NCBI GenBank assembly: GCA_964443325.1
Contig: CAYUCL010000007.1
Span: 10,188-74,187, forward strand
DNA from: DAOUVR01 sp034430535
Lineage (GTDB): Bacteria > Chloroflexota > Dehalococcoidia > E44-bin15
Length of the DNA: 64,000 nt
Direction of reading: 5' to 3'
Part shown: piece by piece, positions 45,676 to 54,673 of the stretch
How positions within the stretch are numbered: the stretch's first letter is position 1
How the letters are laid out: each line of letters opens with the position of its first letter
The notes under the pieces: generated by a model
What the model was told of the DNA's origin: nothing
The model's database searches: none
The model's input: the letters and a program-made list of their open reading frames with translations, nothing else
Translations under genes and position numbers: made by a program

Positions 45676-45897
45676 TTATTCACCACCAATTATTCTCCGC
45701 GCCTCATCAGCCATCGCTTCCAAGACCGCAATTTTTACCTCGCCCATGCCATCGACAGTGAAGGCATGGACCGAAGAGGCAGCATGAGATTTTAAGATAC
45801 AAGGTATGCCGTTACTATCCAGCAGGCCTTTTATAACTTGTGCCTCCAATTCTCCCGAGGCGTGATAAACAACCACCGTTTTTTCTTTTCTACGCAT
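45676..45897 (-). CDS. DUF2007-type small protein
   Basis: A 73-residue protein resembling the DUF2007 'putative signal-transducing' family: VVVYHASGELEAQVIKGLLD, GIPCILKSHAAS and VKIAVLEAMADEARRII. This is a ferredoxin-like alpha/beta fold often found as a regulator fused or adjacent to enzymes. GTGGTGGGGTC precedes the ATG at 45897. It sits between prs and secA in the same direction with gaps of 12 and 2 bases, so it is part of that transcript. Confidence 0.7.
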   Translation of the reverse strand: MRRKEKTVVVYHASGELEAQVIKGLLDSNGIPCILKSHAASSVHAFTVDGMGEVKIAVLEAMADEARRIIGGE

Positions 45898-45909
45898 GAC
45901 CCCACCACA

Positions 45910-46851
45910 TTACTCGAACATCGCCCCCACCGAGAGGCCGCTATGGATGCGGTGAATCGCCTCGCCAAGAAGCGATGCTATGGAGAGAACGGTGATTTTA
46001 TCGCACTTGTTGCTTTCCGGGATGGGGATAGTATCGGTGACCACCACCTCTTTAACCGGGCTTGAGGCGATCCTCTCAATAGCTGCGTTGGAGAAGACGG
46101 GATGGGTACAGCAAGCATCGACCTCTGTGGCACCATTCTCCTTCAAAGCGTCTACCGCAGCGATTAAAGAGCCTGCGGTATCGATCTCATCATCGAATAA
46201 GAGAGCACACTTACCTTTTACGTCACCGATGATATTGAGAGTCTTTGACTCGTCAGTGTTGCCCACCCGCCGCTTCTCAATGATCGCCAAGGGGGCATTG
46301 AACCTCTGGGCAAGGTCACGGGCCCGCTTGGAGATGCCGATGTCGGTAGCCACCACCACCAGTTTCTCCAGAGCCTTGTCCTCAAAGTATTTGTTTAAGA
46401 TATAGAGCGCTGTCAGTTCGTCCACCGGTATGGTGAAGAAGCCTTGAATCTGCCCGGCGTGAAGGTCCACAGTAAGCAAGCGGTTTGCACCAGCCACAGT
46501 TATCATATCAGCGACAAGACGAGCTGTTATCGGCACTCTTGGTTGGTCCTTCTTATCGGTACGCCCATAGCCGAAGTAGGGGACAACTGCGGTGACTCTC
46601 CCCGCCGAAGCCCTCCTCAATGCATCGAGCATTATCAAAAGCTCCATCAGGCTCTTATTCACCGGTGACGAGATCGGCTGGATGGCAAAAACGTCTCGCT
46701 CACGGACATTCTCCAGTATTCGCACGAATGTATTCCCGTTGCTGAACTCGAATATCTCAGCCTGACCCAAGGGGATGCCCAGATAATCACAGATCCCCTG
46801 AGCTAAGATAGGATGAGTATTTCCAGTGAAAACCTTCATTTCGTCAATCAC
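45910..46851 (-). CDS. prs: Ribose-phosphate pyrophosphokinase
   Basis: Makes PRPP from ribose-5-phosphate and ATP for nucleotide, His and Trp synthesis; 313 residues. Signature segments: VDLHAGQIQGFF, VVATDIGISKRARDLAQRF and the PRPP loop DDEIDTAGSLIAAV. The GTG at 46851 is the start, since AGGAG lies six bases upstream. The internal ATG at 46839 lacks a ribosome site. First gene of the prs-DUF2007-secA run. Confidence 0.95.
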   Translation of the reverse strand: MIDEMKVFTGNTHPILAQGICDYLGIPLGQAEIFEFSNGNTFVRILENVRERDVFAIQPISSPVNKSLMELLIMLDALRRASAGRVTAVVPYFGYGRTDKKDQPRVPITARLVADMITVAGANRLLTVDLHAGQIQGFFTIPVDELTALYILNKYFEDKALEKLVVVATDIGISKRARDLAQRFNAPLAIIEKRRVGNTDESKTLNIIGDVKGKCALLFDDEIDTAGSLIAAVDALKENGATEVDACCTHPVFSNAAIERIASSPVKEVVVTDTIPIPESNKCDKITVLSIASLLGEAIHRIHSGLSVGAMFE

Positions 46852-46946
46852 AAGTAACTCCTTCTCTTATACTCTGTCCCTAAAATCCGCAATCGTATTT
46901 TGAATAATCTAACGATGGTGTCCAAAAAATTACCAAAACCAGGGTA

Positions 46947-46991
46947 GCCTAGAGCATCTGCTCTAGGCGTTATTAGAGCGGATGCTCCAAT
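46947..46991 (-). repeat. Tandem palindrome repeat, copy upstream of prs
   Basis: Read on the minus strand: an ATTGGAGC-ATCC-GCTCTAAT unit (46972-46991), then the near-perfect 22-base palindrome GCCTAGAGCA-GA-TGCTCTAGGC (46947-46968) and TACCC. The order and spacing are those of the copy at 35.8 kb. It lies in the 219-base gap between rnc and prs. Confidence 0.8.
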
Positions 46992-47070
46992 CAACCCTTT
47001 TCTGGACAGCCTCGCAACATTATATTTTAACACAAAAAGCTATCCAGCGACGACTCCAGAAGGCTACAAC

Positions 47071-47766
47071 CTATCGTTCTTGCGCTAAGCCTTCCAACGC
47101 ATCTCTCGCCGCTTCTACCTCTGCCTTCCGCTTGTTCCTTCCACGCCCACTGCCAATCACGCAGTCATCAATAAGTACCTCTACGGTGAACTCCTTGGCA
47201 TGGTCAGGTCCCACCTCTTTAGCGGTCCTATAGACGGGGGTTACTTGATGCTTTGCCTGAACAATCTCCTGAAGCCTAGACTTATAATCAGCAGCGACCT
47301 TCCCTTCAATGGCGTTTTGAATCTCGGCATCGAAAAGCCTGAGGACAAGTTCCCTTGCGACGGGGAAGCCCTTGTCTATCAAGACGGCTCCGAGCACTGC
47401 CTCAAGAAGTCCCGCTAGAGTGGACTTCCTTTTGCGGCCACCACTGTCCTCCTCCCCGTGCCCCAAGTAAAGGTACTCGCCAAGCCCCAGCGAGCTTGCC
47501 ATGTGAGCCAAGCTCTCTCCACGCACCAGCGAAGCTCGGAGCTTGGTCAGCCAACCCTCAGATAAATCGTGGCATTCCTTATACAGTTTTTCGGCGATAA
47601 CAAAGCCCAGCAGAGAATCGCCCAAGAACTCTAGACGTTCATTAGAGGGAAGATGGAAATCGGGGTTTTCATTGAGGTAGGAGCGGTGAACTAAGGATTG
47701 CTCAAGCAGAGACAAGTCTTCGAAGGCGATACCCAAAATGTCCTGCAAGAAAGCAAGATCAGCCAA
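47071..47766 (-). CDS. rnc: Ribonuclease III
   Basis: A double-strand-specific RNA endonuclease for rRNA and mRNA processing, 231 residues. The catalytic signature is NERLEFLGDSLLGFVIAEKLY, with a second acidic cluster in LEAVLGAVLIDKGF. The C-terminal dsRNA-binding domain begins DYKSRLQEIVQAKHQVTPVY and ends KRKAEVEAARDALEGL. Full length. The ATG at 47766 is divergent from cca across an 81-base gap. Confidence 0.95.
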   Translation of the reverse strand: MADLAFLQDILGIAFEDLSLLEQSLVHRSYLNENPDFHLPSNERLEFLGDSLLGFVIAEKLYKECHDLSEGWLTKLRASLVRGESLAHMASSLGLGEYLYLGHGEEDSGGRKRKSTLAGLLEAVLGAVLIDKGFPVARELVLRLFDAEIQNAIEGKVAADYKSRLQEIVQAKHQVTPVYRTAKEVGPDHAKEFTVEVLIDDCVIGSGRGRNKRKAEVEAARDALEGLAQER

Positions 47767-47847
47767 ATTCAGACCCCCTGTAAGACCAGAATAGTAAGCT
47801 TACCTCGTTTTGTCAAGAAGAGAATGCTATAATCAATAGAGGCTTCG

Positions 47848-49086
47848 ATGGATAATCTAGTCTCAAAGATGGAAAATCGCCTGCCACAGGAACTTCTCAC
47901 CTTTCTCCGCACCGCAGGGGAGGTGGCAGAGAATCGCGGGCAGCGATTGTATCTTGTTGGAGGAGCGGTGCGCGATCTGCTTCTCGGGCGTCCCAATCTG
48001 GACTTCGACCTGGTGATGGAAGGCGATGCTCCTCTATTAGCCCGGCAGCTTGCCAAAGCTAGCGGAGAGAAGCCGACGATTCACCGTCAATTCGGCACGG
48101 CGAAGTTCCACAGTGGGAGCCTGAGCATCGACCTGGCAACTGCACGCTGCGAGACCTACTCAAGGCCAGGGGCGCTCCCTAACGTGACGCCTGGAAAAAT
48201 TCGGGATGACCTTTTCAGGCGGGACTTCTCTATAAACGCCATGGCCATTGACATTACCCACAGTTCCTTCGGTGAGCTGTTAGACGCATGCGGTGGTATG
48301 AATGACCTGGAGCAAAAATTAATTCGCATATTGCATAAGAAGAGCTTTATCGATGATGCCACCCGTATTCTGAGAGCGCTTCGCTATGAGCAGAGACTGG
48401 GGTTTAGGCTGGAGGAGAGCACCGAAAAGCTTCTCCGTGAACATACACCCATGCTGGATACCATCAGCGGCGATAGGATAAGGCATGAACTGGAGCTTAA
48501 CTTAGAAGAAGACCATCCCGAGCGAATTCTGCGGCGCACTGAAGAGCTTGGGGTGCTCAAAGCACTCCACCCCTCCTTGAAAGGCGATGGTTGGCTTGCC
48601 GAGAAATTTAAGCAGGCCTGCCAATTGCAACCACCCGGACCAACTCTCTACATGTTGCTGCTCATCTATCACTTCACGGAGGAGGAGAATGAGCAGCTTA
48701 TCGCCCGTCTCAGCATAGTTGGAGAATTAGGCCGAAACATGCGGCAGGTGCTACAACTGAAGCCGATACTCTACACTTTGGCTGAATCCGATCTGCCCCC
48801 CAGCAACATCCGCCGACTGCTAAAACAGTACTCCCCCACAGCAATCACCGCCTCTGCCCTAGCCTGTGATTCTCCCTTAGTTCGCTCTCGCCTTGAGCTC
48901 TATCTTAACGTTTTACGTTATGTCAAGCCATCTCTCGATGGAGAGGACCTAAAAAGATTGGGGCTACAGCCCGGTCCCCGCATGGGCAAGATGCTTCAGG
49001 CACTTTTAGATGCAAAGCTGGATGGCAAGGTAAATACCTTGAAAGATGAGGAGGCTCTGGTCCGCCAATGGTTAAAACAAAATTGA
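47848..49086 (+). CDS. cca: tRNA nucleotidyltransferase / poly(A) polymerase family
   Basis: A class II nucleotidyltransferase of 412 residues that adds or repairs the CCA end. The active-site head is LYLVGGAVRDLLLGRPNLDFDLVMEGD. Further motifs are HRQFGTAKF, DLFRRDFSINAMAID (B motif), RILRALRYEQRLGF and a helical body (GDRIRHELELNL). The tRNA genes here lack an encoded CCA, so such an enzyme is required. ATG 47848 has a weak ribosome site (GAGGCTTCG). Poly(A) polymerase activity cannot be excluded by eye. Confidence 0.9.
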   Translation: MDNLVSKMENRLPQELLTFLRTAGEVAENRGQRLYLVGGAVRDLLLGRPNLDFDLVMEGDAPLLARQLAKASGEKPTIHRQFGTAKFHSGSLSIDLATARCETYSRPGALPNVTPGKIRDDLFRRDFSINAMAIDITHSSFGELLDACGGMNDLEQKLIRILHKKSFIDDATRILRALRYEQRLGFRLEESTEKLLREHTPMLDTISGDRIRHELELNLEEDHPERILRRTEELGVLKALHPSLKGDGWLAEKFKQACQLQPPGPTLYMLLLIYHFTEEENEQLIARLSIVGELGRNMRQVLQLKPILYTLAESDLPPSNIRRLLKQYSPTAITASALACDSPLVRSRLELYLNVLRYVKPSLDGEDLKRLGLQPGPRMGKMLQALLDAKLDGKVNTLKDEEALVRQWLKQN

Positions 49087-49096
49087 GGAGATTAAA

Positions 49097-49321
49097 TTGG
49101 AAGAGATATGTGAGGTTTGCGGGCAGCCGCTAGATGAGAAGAATGTATCTCGCTGCAGGCTATGTGGCAGGAAATTTCATATGGCATGGTCAGTCGATGC
49201 CCATATACAAAACTGCGGGCATGTTTGGTTCGACAAGAGGTCCGGTGCCATGGCATTCGCCTGTAATATCTGTATCGCCGAAAACCCCGAGCTAAAAGAG
49301 TTGATCGTTGATATGGAGTAG
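49097..49321 (+). CDS. Small zinc-ribbon protein
   Basis: A 74-residue protein with several metal pairs: CEVCGQPL, CRLCGRKFH, HIQNCGH and CNICIAE. A C-x2-C repeat with interspersed His suggests two zinc sites in a treble-clef or RING-like arrangement. TTG 49097 is behind GAGGAGATTAAA, ten bases after cca, so they are probably translated together. No family recognised. Conserved clustering with cca elsewhere would be the useful test. Confidence 0.65.
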   Translation: MEEICEVCGQPLDEKNVSRCRLCGRKFHMAWSVDAHIQNCGHVWFDKRSGAMAFACNICIAENPELKELIVDME

Positions 49322-49393
49322 CCCCCACCATACCAGCTCACAGTCGCAAGACGTATGGGTTTTCAGGCTGCTGAAATTGGCAGGAACGGAAGC

Positions 49394-50530
49394 CTATAGC
49401 CCAAGTTGCCTGGATATAATCAACTCTTGCACCTCGGTAGTTCCCTCGGTAGTGTGGTAAAGTATGGCGTCACGGAAGTAGCGCTGGATTGGTGACTCGG
49501 CCAAATAGCCAGCGCCAGCATGGATTCGCATTGCCTCTTCCGCAGTTCGGATGGCCACCTCGGAAGAGAAAGCCTTTGTCATGGGTGCTTCTTTGCGGCA
49601 CTCTTCTCCCTGGTCATAAAGCCAGGCAACTCGGTAAAGCAGCCATTTGGCTGCCTCTACTTCAGTAGCAATGCGCGCAAGCTTAAAGGAAATAGCTTGA
49701 AAATTTCCTATCGGTTGACCAAATTGTTCTCTTTCCTTGGCATACCTTAGCGATGCTTCAAAAGCGGCTTCGGCGAGCCCGAGACTACGGGCACTATGTG
49801 AAATTCTAGCAGAGTTAAGCGCCTCCAACATGTACCTGAAACCTCTGCCTTCCTCTCCAATCAGATTATCACAAGGTACACGGCAGTCCTCGAAGACAAG
49901 CTCAGCAGTAGCAGCAGAATGGTGCCCTAATTTCCTCATCTTATTGGTGCTGAAACCGGGAGCACCCTTTTCTACAATAATGGTGCTTATTCCCCGACTG
50001 CCTTGACTTCTATCGGTCGAGGCAGCCAGTGTAACGTAGTCACAGATTTGCCCATTGGTAATATATATCTTGCTACCGTTCAATATATAGTGGTTGCCAT
50101 CCCGCTTAGCATTAGTTTCAATAGCTGCGGCATCTGAACCAGCATTAGGCTCAGTAAGACCGTAGGCAAAGATCTTCTCTCCCTTAATTGCCGTAACTAC
50201 AAACTTCTGCTTTTGCTCCTCGCTTCCATGAACCAGGATGGGATAGGTGGAAAGTCCAGATTGAACCATTAGCCCAGATGTGATCCCGGAACAAACTCGG
50301 GCCAGCTCCTCCACCATGATACACGTACCAACTTCACCCAATCCTCCCCCTCCATATTCAATTGGAAAACCAGGACAAAGATAGCCAAGTTTTCCCATCT
50401 TGGAGAAAAGCTCCGTAGGACAAGCCTCATTTTCCTCAGCTTGATCTACAATCGGTGCCACTTCATTCTCAGCAAAGTCTCTGATTGCCTGTCTAAACAT
50501 GCTATGCTCTTCACTGAACTCAAAGTCCAT
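49394..50530 (-). CDS. Acyl-CoA dehydrogenase
   Basis: An FAD enzyme that oxidises acyl-CoA to enoyl-CoA, 378 residues, full length. The N-terminus is FEFSEEHSMFRQAIRDFAENEV, with the FAD/substrate region FAYGLTEPNAGSDAAAIET, and FGQPIGNFQAISFKLA is the conserved helix. The C-terminal catalytic-base region is YHTTEGTTEVQELIISRQL, with the Glu present. Monocistronic, read away from the duplication to its right. GGAGGTACC precedes ATG 50530. Chain-length preference cannot be read. No ETF genes are in the window. Confidence 0.92.
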   Translation of the reverse strand: MDFEFSEEHSMFRQAIRDFAENEVAPIVDQAEENEACPTELFSKMGKLGYLCPGFPIEYGGGGLGEVGTCIMVEELARVCSGITSGLMVQSGLSTYPILVHGSEEQKQKFVVTAIKGEKIFAYGLTEPNAGSDAAAIETNAKRDGNHYILNGSKIYITNGQICDYVTLAASTDRSQGSRGISTIIVEKGAPGFSTNKMRKLGHHSAATAELVFEDCRVPCDNLIGEEGRGFRYMLEALNSARISHSARSLGLAEAAFEASLRYAKEREQFGQPIGNFQAISFKLARIATEVEAAKWLLYRVAWLYDQGEECRKEAPMTKAFSSEVAIRTAEEAMRIHAGAGYLAESPIQRYFRDAILYHTTEGTTEVQELIISRQLGL

Positions 50531-50732
50531 GGTACCTCCTTACACATCCTAGCAGTGACTGCCTATTTCAACTCGGTACTCTACCTGCTATTGCTGTTTG
50601 ACCAATTGTATTTTTAGGAGCCCTCATTGTCAACCGCACCGCAATTCCACAAAATCCACAACACACACACCCATTCCCCACTTTGTGAAGCCTAGATGTG
50701 TATTCCCCCCCCTTGTGAAGGAACCATGTGTC

Positions 50733-51112
50733 CCCCCCCTTTTGTAAAGGGGGCAAGGGGGATTATCTGAGATGGCAGAGATTGACAGCCCTGAGGTTTT
50801 CATATAGATAGGTATTTGAGAATTTAGAATCCCCCTAAATCCCCCTTTGCAAAGGGGGATAGCCTATCCCTCCATTTGTGAAGGCGCCATGTGTTTCCCC
50901 CCTTTTATGAAGGGGGATAGCCTATTCTCCCCTTTGTGAAGGCGCCATGTGCCCCCCCTTTTGTAAAGGGGGCAAGGGGGATTATCTGAGATGGCAGAGA
51001 TTAACAGCCCTGAGGTTTTCATATAGATAGGTATTTGAGAATTTAGAATCCCCCTAAATCCCCCTTTGCAAAGGGGGATAGCCTATCCCTCCATTTGTGA
51101 AGGCGACATGTG
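50733..51112. repeat. 219-bp-period duplication with CCCCTTT/AAAGGGG hairpins
   Basis: Two copies of 161 bases (50733-50893 and 50952-51112) are offset by exactly 219 bases and differ at only a couple of positions (ATTGACAGC/ATTAACAGC, GGCGCC/GGCGAC). Each contains CCCCCTTTGCAAAGGGGG-type hairpins. A shorter motif of the form TTGTGAAGG-CATGTG occurs four times (about 50714, 50877, 50934, 51096). The array fills the gap between the acyl-CoA dehydrogenase and dinG genes and contains no reading frame worth calling. Recent duplication is likely. Confidence 0.85.
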
Positions 51113-51121
51113 TTCCCCCCG

Positions 51122-53935
51122 CTATTTCTCCCCTAACCAAGCTGCCACGTCCCTTGGCAGATGGCGCGCCGGCCCGCTTTTAACCTTGCATGGCGGCAGT
51201 GATCCCAGAAAGGCAGCGCCATAAAATTTCGCCTTGATTCTCCTGTCGAGTACCACCATCACCCCTCGGTCGCTCTTGCTACGAATAAGCCTGCCAAACC
51301 CCTGCTTAAACCTTAAGGCGGCCTGGGGAATAGCATATTCTTTGAATGGTTCCTCGAAAAGCTCTGCCCGTGCAGCGAAAACCGGGTCAGTGGGAACACT
51401 GAAGGGAAGCCTGGCCATAATAAGAACGCTGAGCGCCTCACCTACCACATCGATGCCCTCCCAGAAGCTCGATGTGCCCAGTAAAACGGTTCGAAGATTG
51501 GTTTTGAAGGTTTCGAGAAGCCTCTTTGACGAACCATCTAGTCCCTGCCCCAAAACAAGAATGTTCTCCCCCTGGAGTGGCGTACGGATCGCTTCGTAGC
51601 TCGCCCGAAGCGCCGAGTGAGAGGTGAAGAGAGCTAGGACCCTTCCCCCAGTGACACGACAGATGTCAATCAGGACCTGCTCAACCGCTTTCTGGTAGCC
51701 CATCTGACCTGGCTCAGGGATGTCCTCAGGAATATAAATCATCGCTGAGCCCATATAATCGAACGACGAACCCACGAGAAGTTCGCTAGCCTCTGTCAAA
51801 CCCAGCCGTTCCTTGATATACTCGAAGTTGTCTTCTGTGCTTAATGTGGCACTGGTCAGCACCACACATTCCTTTTTGGAGAAGAGGTTATCCTCCAGAA
51901 CTCTCCCTACATGAAGGGGGGCAGCATACAAAGTGAGGCTATTGCCCCTCTCCCTTAGTGAAGCCCAGTAGACCTGTCCATCCTCTGGTTGAGAAACTGC
52001 GGAGTTTATCTGTTGTCTTAATTCCCCAACGCGGTATACCAAAGATGAAAGCTCCATCATCAGGTCATCATATTCTAGAACTTTGGCATCTGCCAAAGGC
52101 TCGAGCATGTTATACAGGCGATTCAATCCTGACTCGATGTCCCCCAGTGCCAGGCCCAGATTCTCCCAGGCAAACTCTACATCATCCCATCCAGGCTGGC
52201 TGCGAACCGCCTTGGTGAGACGCAGCCGACGCTCATACCCTCCTTGTTCCTCGGTATGAGCCTCCAGGAAATGCCAGAGCACATTGAAGAACGCCAGAAT
52301 GCGTTCGCGGCAAGCTTCCACGACGGTTTTCATATCCTCAGCCAGCTTCTCTATGTCCCCTTGGACAGCAAGTGAAATAGAGCTCCCTCGAAAATGGCTG
52401 CTAAGCTCAAAAAGAAACCCGGTGTAGCGTTCTTCAGCCACCATTTCACTTAAGCGATTTAAATAACCCTCGAGATGGCGCCCCCCAACCTCAAAGCCCC
52501 ACTGCTCTGTGGCTTCCTCCTCAAGGTGATGAGCCTCATCAATGATGAGATGACTGTAATCAGGTAAGACCTTGCCCCGGCCTGACGGCGCTATGTCAGA
52601 CAACAGCAGGGCGTGGTTAACAACGATAAGATGAGCGTTCTCCGCCTTTCGCCTTGCCCGATATAGAAAGCATTTGCCCTGCCTTTGGTAGGGGCATTGA
52701 GACCCAAGACAATTCTCCGATTGAGCGCACACCCTGTTCCAAATGTAGAGCTCCTCTCCCCTGAGGTTGAGTTCCGCCCGATCGCCGGTCATGGTTGATG
52801 CAGCCCAAACCAGGGTGCGCACCAGGAGTCTAACCTCCTCCAGAGGGAGGGGTTGGCTTCGCCGCAACGAAGTCCAGCGTCTCAGACAGAGGTAGTTATT
52901 TCGCCCTTTTAGCTGAGCATGACGCAGAGCGGGTAAGGATTCCTGTTCCAGCGCCTTTATCAAATCTGGGATATCCTTGCTCACCAATTGCTCCTGAAGG
53001 TTGATTGTGTTGGTGGAGATGACCACTGGAACACAATTTTCCAGGGCGAAAAAGGTGGCCGGCAAGAGATAGGCGATGGACTTCCCCGTACCAGTGCCTG
53101 CCTCTACGACAAGATGCTCACCTTGATTCAGGGCACAAGTCACTGCTCTCATCATCTCTATCTGCTCTGGACGATGTTCAAAGCCGGGGAAGGCCCCTGC
53201 CATCAGTCCATCAGGGCTCAGCATCTCTGTTAGCTTCTCTGCATCCAGAGGTTTCCTATGCGATACGGGGGTCAGCCGCTCTTCCCGCTCTTTATCGGGG
53301 ACATTGACAACCAGTTCACCTGCTTGAGAGAAGACATTACCTAATATTTCCTCTACTATTTGGTGAAAAAGGCGAGCCGACGACCAGTCTGTGCCCCTGG
53401 CCAGCCGATCGATCTCAGCAACGATAGACATGTCTAAAGAGTAGGCTTTATCAACGAGGGCTAAAAATACATCCTTGGCCATCACGGCATCCGCAAGGGC
53501 ACGGTGTTGAATGGAATGGAAGATGCCCAACTCCTCTGCTATGGCGGATAGGCTGTAATCAGAAAGCGTGGGTAACAGGATGGTAGCCAGCTCAAACGTA
53601 TCATAAGCTGGGTTAGACAGGCTAACTCCATTCTCGGAGAGAAAGCCAAGATCAAAGGATATGCTTTGCCCGACAATGGGATGATCCCCGAGTAAAGAGA
53701 CCAGATCGACGAGAGCAACAGCTAATGGTGGAGCAGCATCCACCTCCTGAGAGGTGATCCCCGTAAGTATCTGGATACGATAGGGCAGCGGCTGAAAGGG
53801 CTTCGCCAAGGCATGAAAAGTCTCGAGAACCTTATCACCTTGAAACTTGACTGCGCCTATCTCAATGATCTCGTCGCTTCGCGGGTCAAGCCCTGTGGTC
53901 TCCAAGTCAAGGGAAACATAGGTCCTGTTCATCAA
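51122..53935 (-). CDS. dinG: DinG-family helicase with N-terminal DnaQ-type exonuclease
   Basis: A 937-residue fusion. The N-terminus is a DEDDh 3'-5' exonuclease (YVSLDLETTGLDPRSDEIIE, then VGQSISFDLGFL and HRALADA). The C-terminal part is an XPD/DinG superfamily-2 helicase: Walker A VEAGTGTGKSIAYLLP, Fe-S cysteines in CAQSENCLGSQCPYQRQGKC, DEAH box IIDEAHHLEEEA, and motif VI in FKQGFGRLIRSKSDRG. Such fusions are typical of Firmicutes-like DinG. The frame opens with TTG 53935, and ATG 53932 overlaps the PHP stop, so the two are coupled. Likely role in repair or R-loop removal. Confidence 0.92.
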   Translation of the reverse strand: MMNRTYVSLDLETTGLDPRSDEIIEIGAVKFQGDKVLETFHALAKPFQPLPYRIQILTGITSQEVDAAPPLAVALVDLVSLLGDHPIVGQSISFDLGFLSENGVSLSNPAYDTFELATILLPTLSDYSLSAIAEELGIFHSIQHRALADAVMAKDVFLALVDKAYSLDMSIVAEIDRLARGTDWSSARLFHQIVEEILGNVFSQAGELVVNVPDKEREERLTPVSHRKPLDAEKLTEMLSPDGLMAGAFPGFEHRPEQIEMMRAVTCALNQGEHLVVEAGTGTGKSIAYLLPATFFALENCVPVVISTNTINLQEQLVSKDIPDLIKALEQESLPALRHAQLKGRNNYLCLRRWTSLRRSQPLPLEEVRLLVRTLVWAASTMTGDRAELNLRGEELYIWNRVCAQSENCLGSQCPYQRQGKCFLYRARRKAENAHLIVVNHALLLSDIAPSGRGKVLPDYSHLIIDEAHHLEEEATEQWGFEVGGRHLEGYLNRLSEMVAEERYTGFLFELSSHFRGSSISLAVQGDIEKLAEDMKTVVEACRERILAFFNVLWHFLEAHTEEQGGYERRLRLTKAVRSQPGWDDVEFAWENLGLALGDIESGLNRLYNMLEPLADAKVLEYDDLMMELSSLVYRVGELRQQINSAVSQPEDGQVYWASLRERGNSLTLYAAPLHVGRVLEDNLFSKKECVVLTSATLSTEDNFEYIKERLGLTEASELLVGSSFDYMGSAMIYIPEDIPEPGQMGYQKAVEQVLIDICRVTGGRVLALFTSHSALRASYEAIRTPLQGENILVLGQGLDGSSKRLLETFKTNLRTVLLGTSSFWEGIDVVGEALSVLIMARLPFSVPTDPVFAARAELFEEPFKEYAIPQAALRFKQGFGRLIRSKSDRGVMVVLDRRIKAKFYGAAFLGSLPPCKVKSGPARHLPRDVAAWLGEK

Positions 53936-54639
53936 AGTTGTCCAGGAGTGGCTTCGTTGTCATAGCGGACGATCTCTCCACCAGAAAGCCTTCTAATAGG
54001 GTAAAAACGACCCGCCTTGAGTTCCGTAATGAGATCGCTCTCGCTCCTGATCTCCTGCTCAAAAACCGTGGCAAAGGACCCTATACCACGGTCAGAGTGG
54101 GCATCGCTTCCACCAGTGCCCCTTATACCAAGCTTTTTTGCCACCTCCAGAGCAAGGAGGTTCTCCCGCTGATTGCAGCCACCATTGAGCACCTCGATCG
54201 CATCAACCAAACCGAGGACAGGGAGGGCTAAAGCATCCGTAAAAGCCTGGGACTCACTGCGCTTTGCTTTAACGTTAAAGTCTTCCAGGTGAAAGAACAT
54301 GCGGAATGGATGTGCCGCAATGAGAAAGCCACCCACCTCATCGATAATGCGGCGTAACTCCCTCAGCCTGTGAATCCCGGAGATATATCGATTCAACCCA
54401 AAAGCGAGGATATGCCCCATATCGGTCTCTACCTCTATGGCGCCAATGAGGACAACACCGTGATTTAAGCCAAAACCATCGAGTTCCTTCCTGCTCCAAA
54501 AATGCATGTGTTCTGTAAGGCACACTCCCCCGATTCCCTTCATCTCCGCCTCTTCAATCAACTGAGGAACAGTGAGCGAGCTATCATATCCCCCTCTAGC
54601 GGTATGTACATGCATGTCCACAATCATTTTCTGAACCAT
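53932..54639 (-). CDS. PHP-domain metal phosphoesterase
   Basis: A 235-residue PHP protein. The metal-binding motifs are MIVDMHVHTARGGYDSSL, GVCLTEHMHFW, LIAAHPFRMF and GGSDAHSDRGIG. It could hydrolyse histidinol phosphate, an RNA 3'-phosphate or another small phosphoester; no histidine genes are near. It sits upstream of dinG, with stop and start overlapping, and 34 bases downstream of the VTT gene. A repair role beside dinG is inference from context. Confidence 0.85.
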   Translation of the reverse strand: MVQKMIVDMHVHTARGGYDSSLTVPQLIEEAEMKGIGGVCLTEHMHFWSRKELDGFGLNHGVVLIGAIEVETDMGHILAFGLNRYISGIHRLRELRRIIDEVGGFLIAAHPFRMFFHLEDFNVKAKRSESQAFTDALALPVLGLVDAIEVLNGGCNQRENLLALEVAKKLGIRGTGGSDAHSDRGIGSFATVFEQEIRSESDLITELKAGRFYPIRRLSGGEIVRYDNEATPGQL

Positions 54640-54673
54640 TCCATAGCTTCTGGAACAGGGTCGCTTTGTTCCG

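Noticed and set aside
50733..51112. CRISPR array
   Set aside because: Repeats are only two long copies with one short interval; no regular spacers or cas genes.
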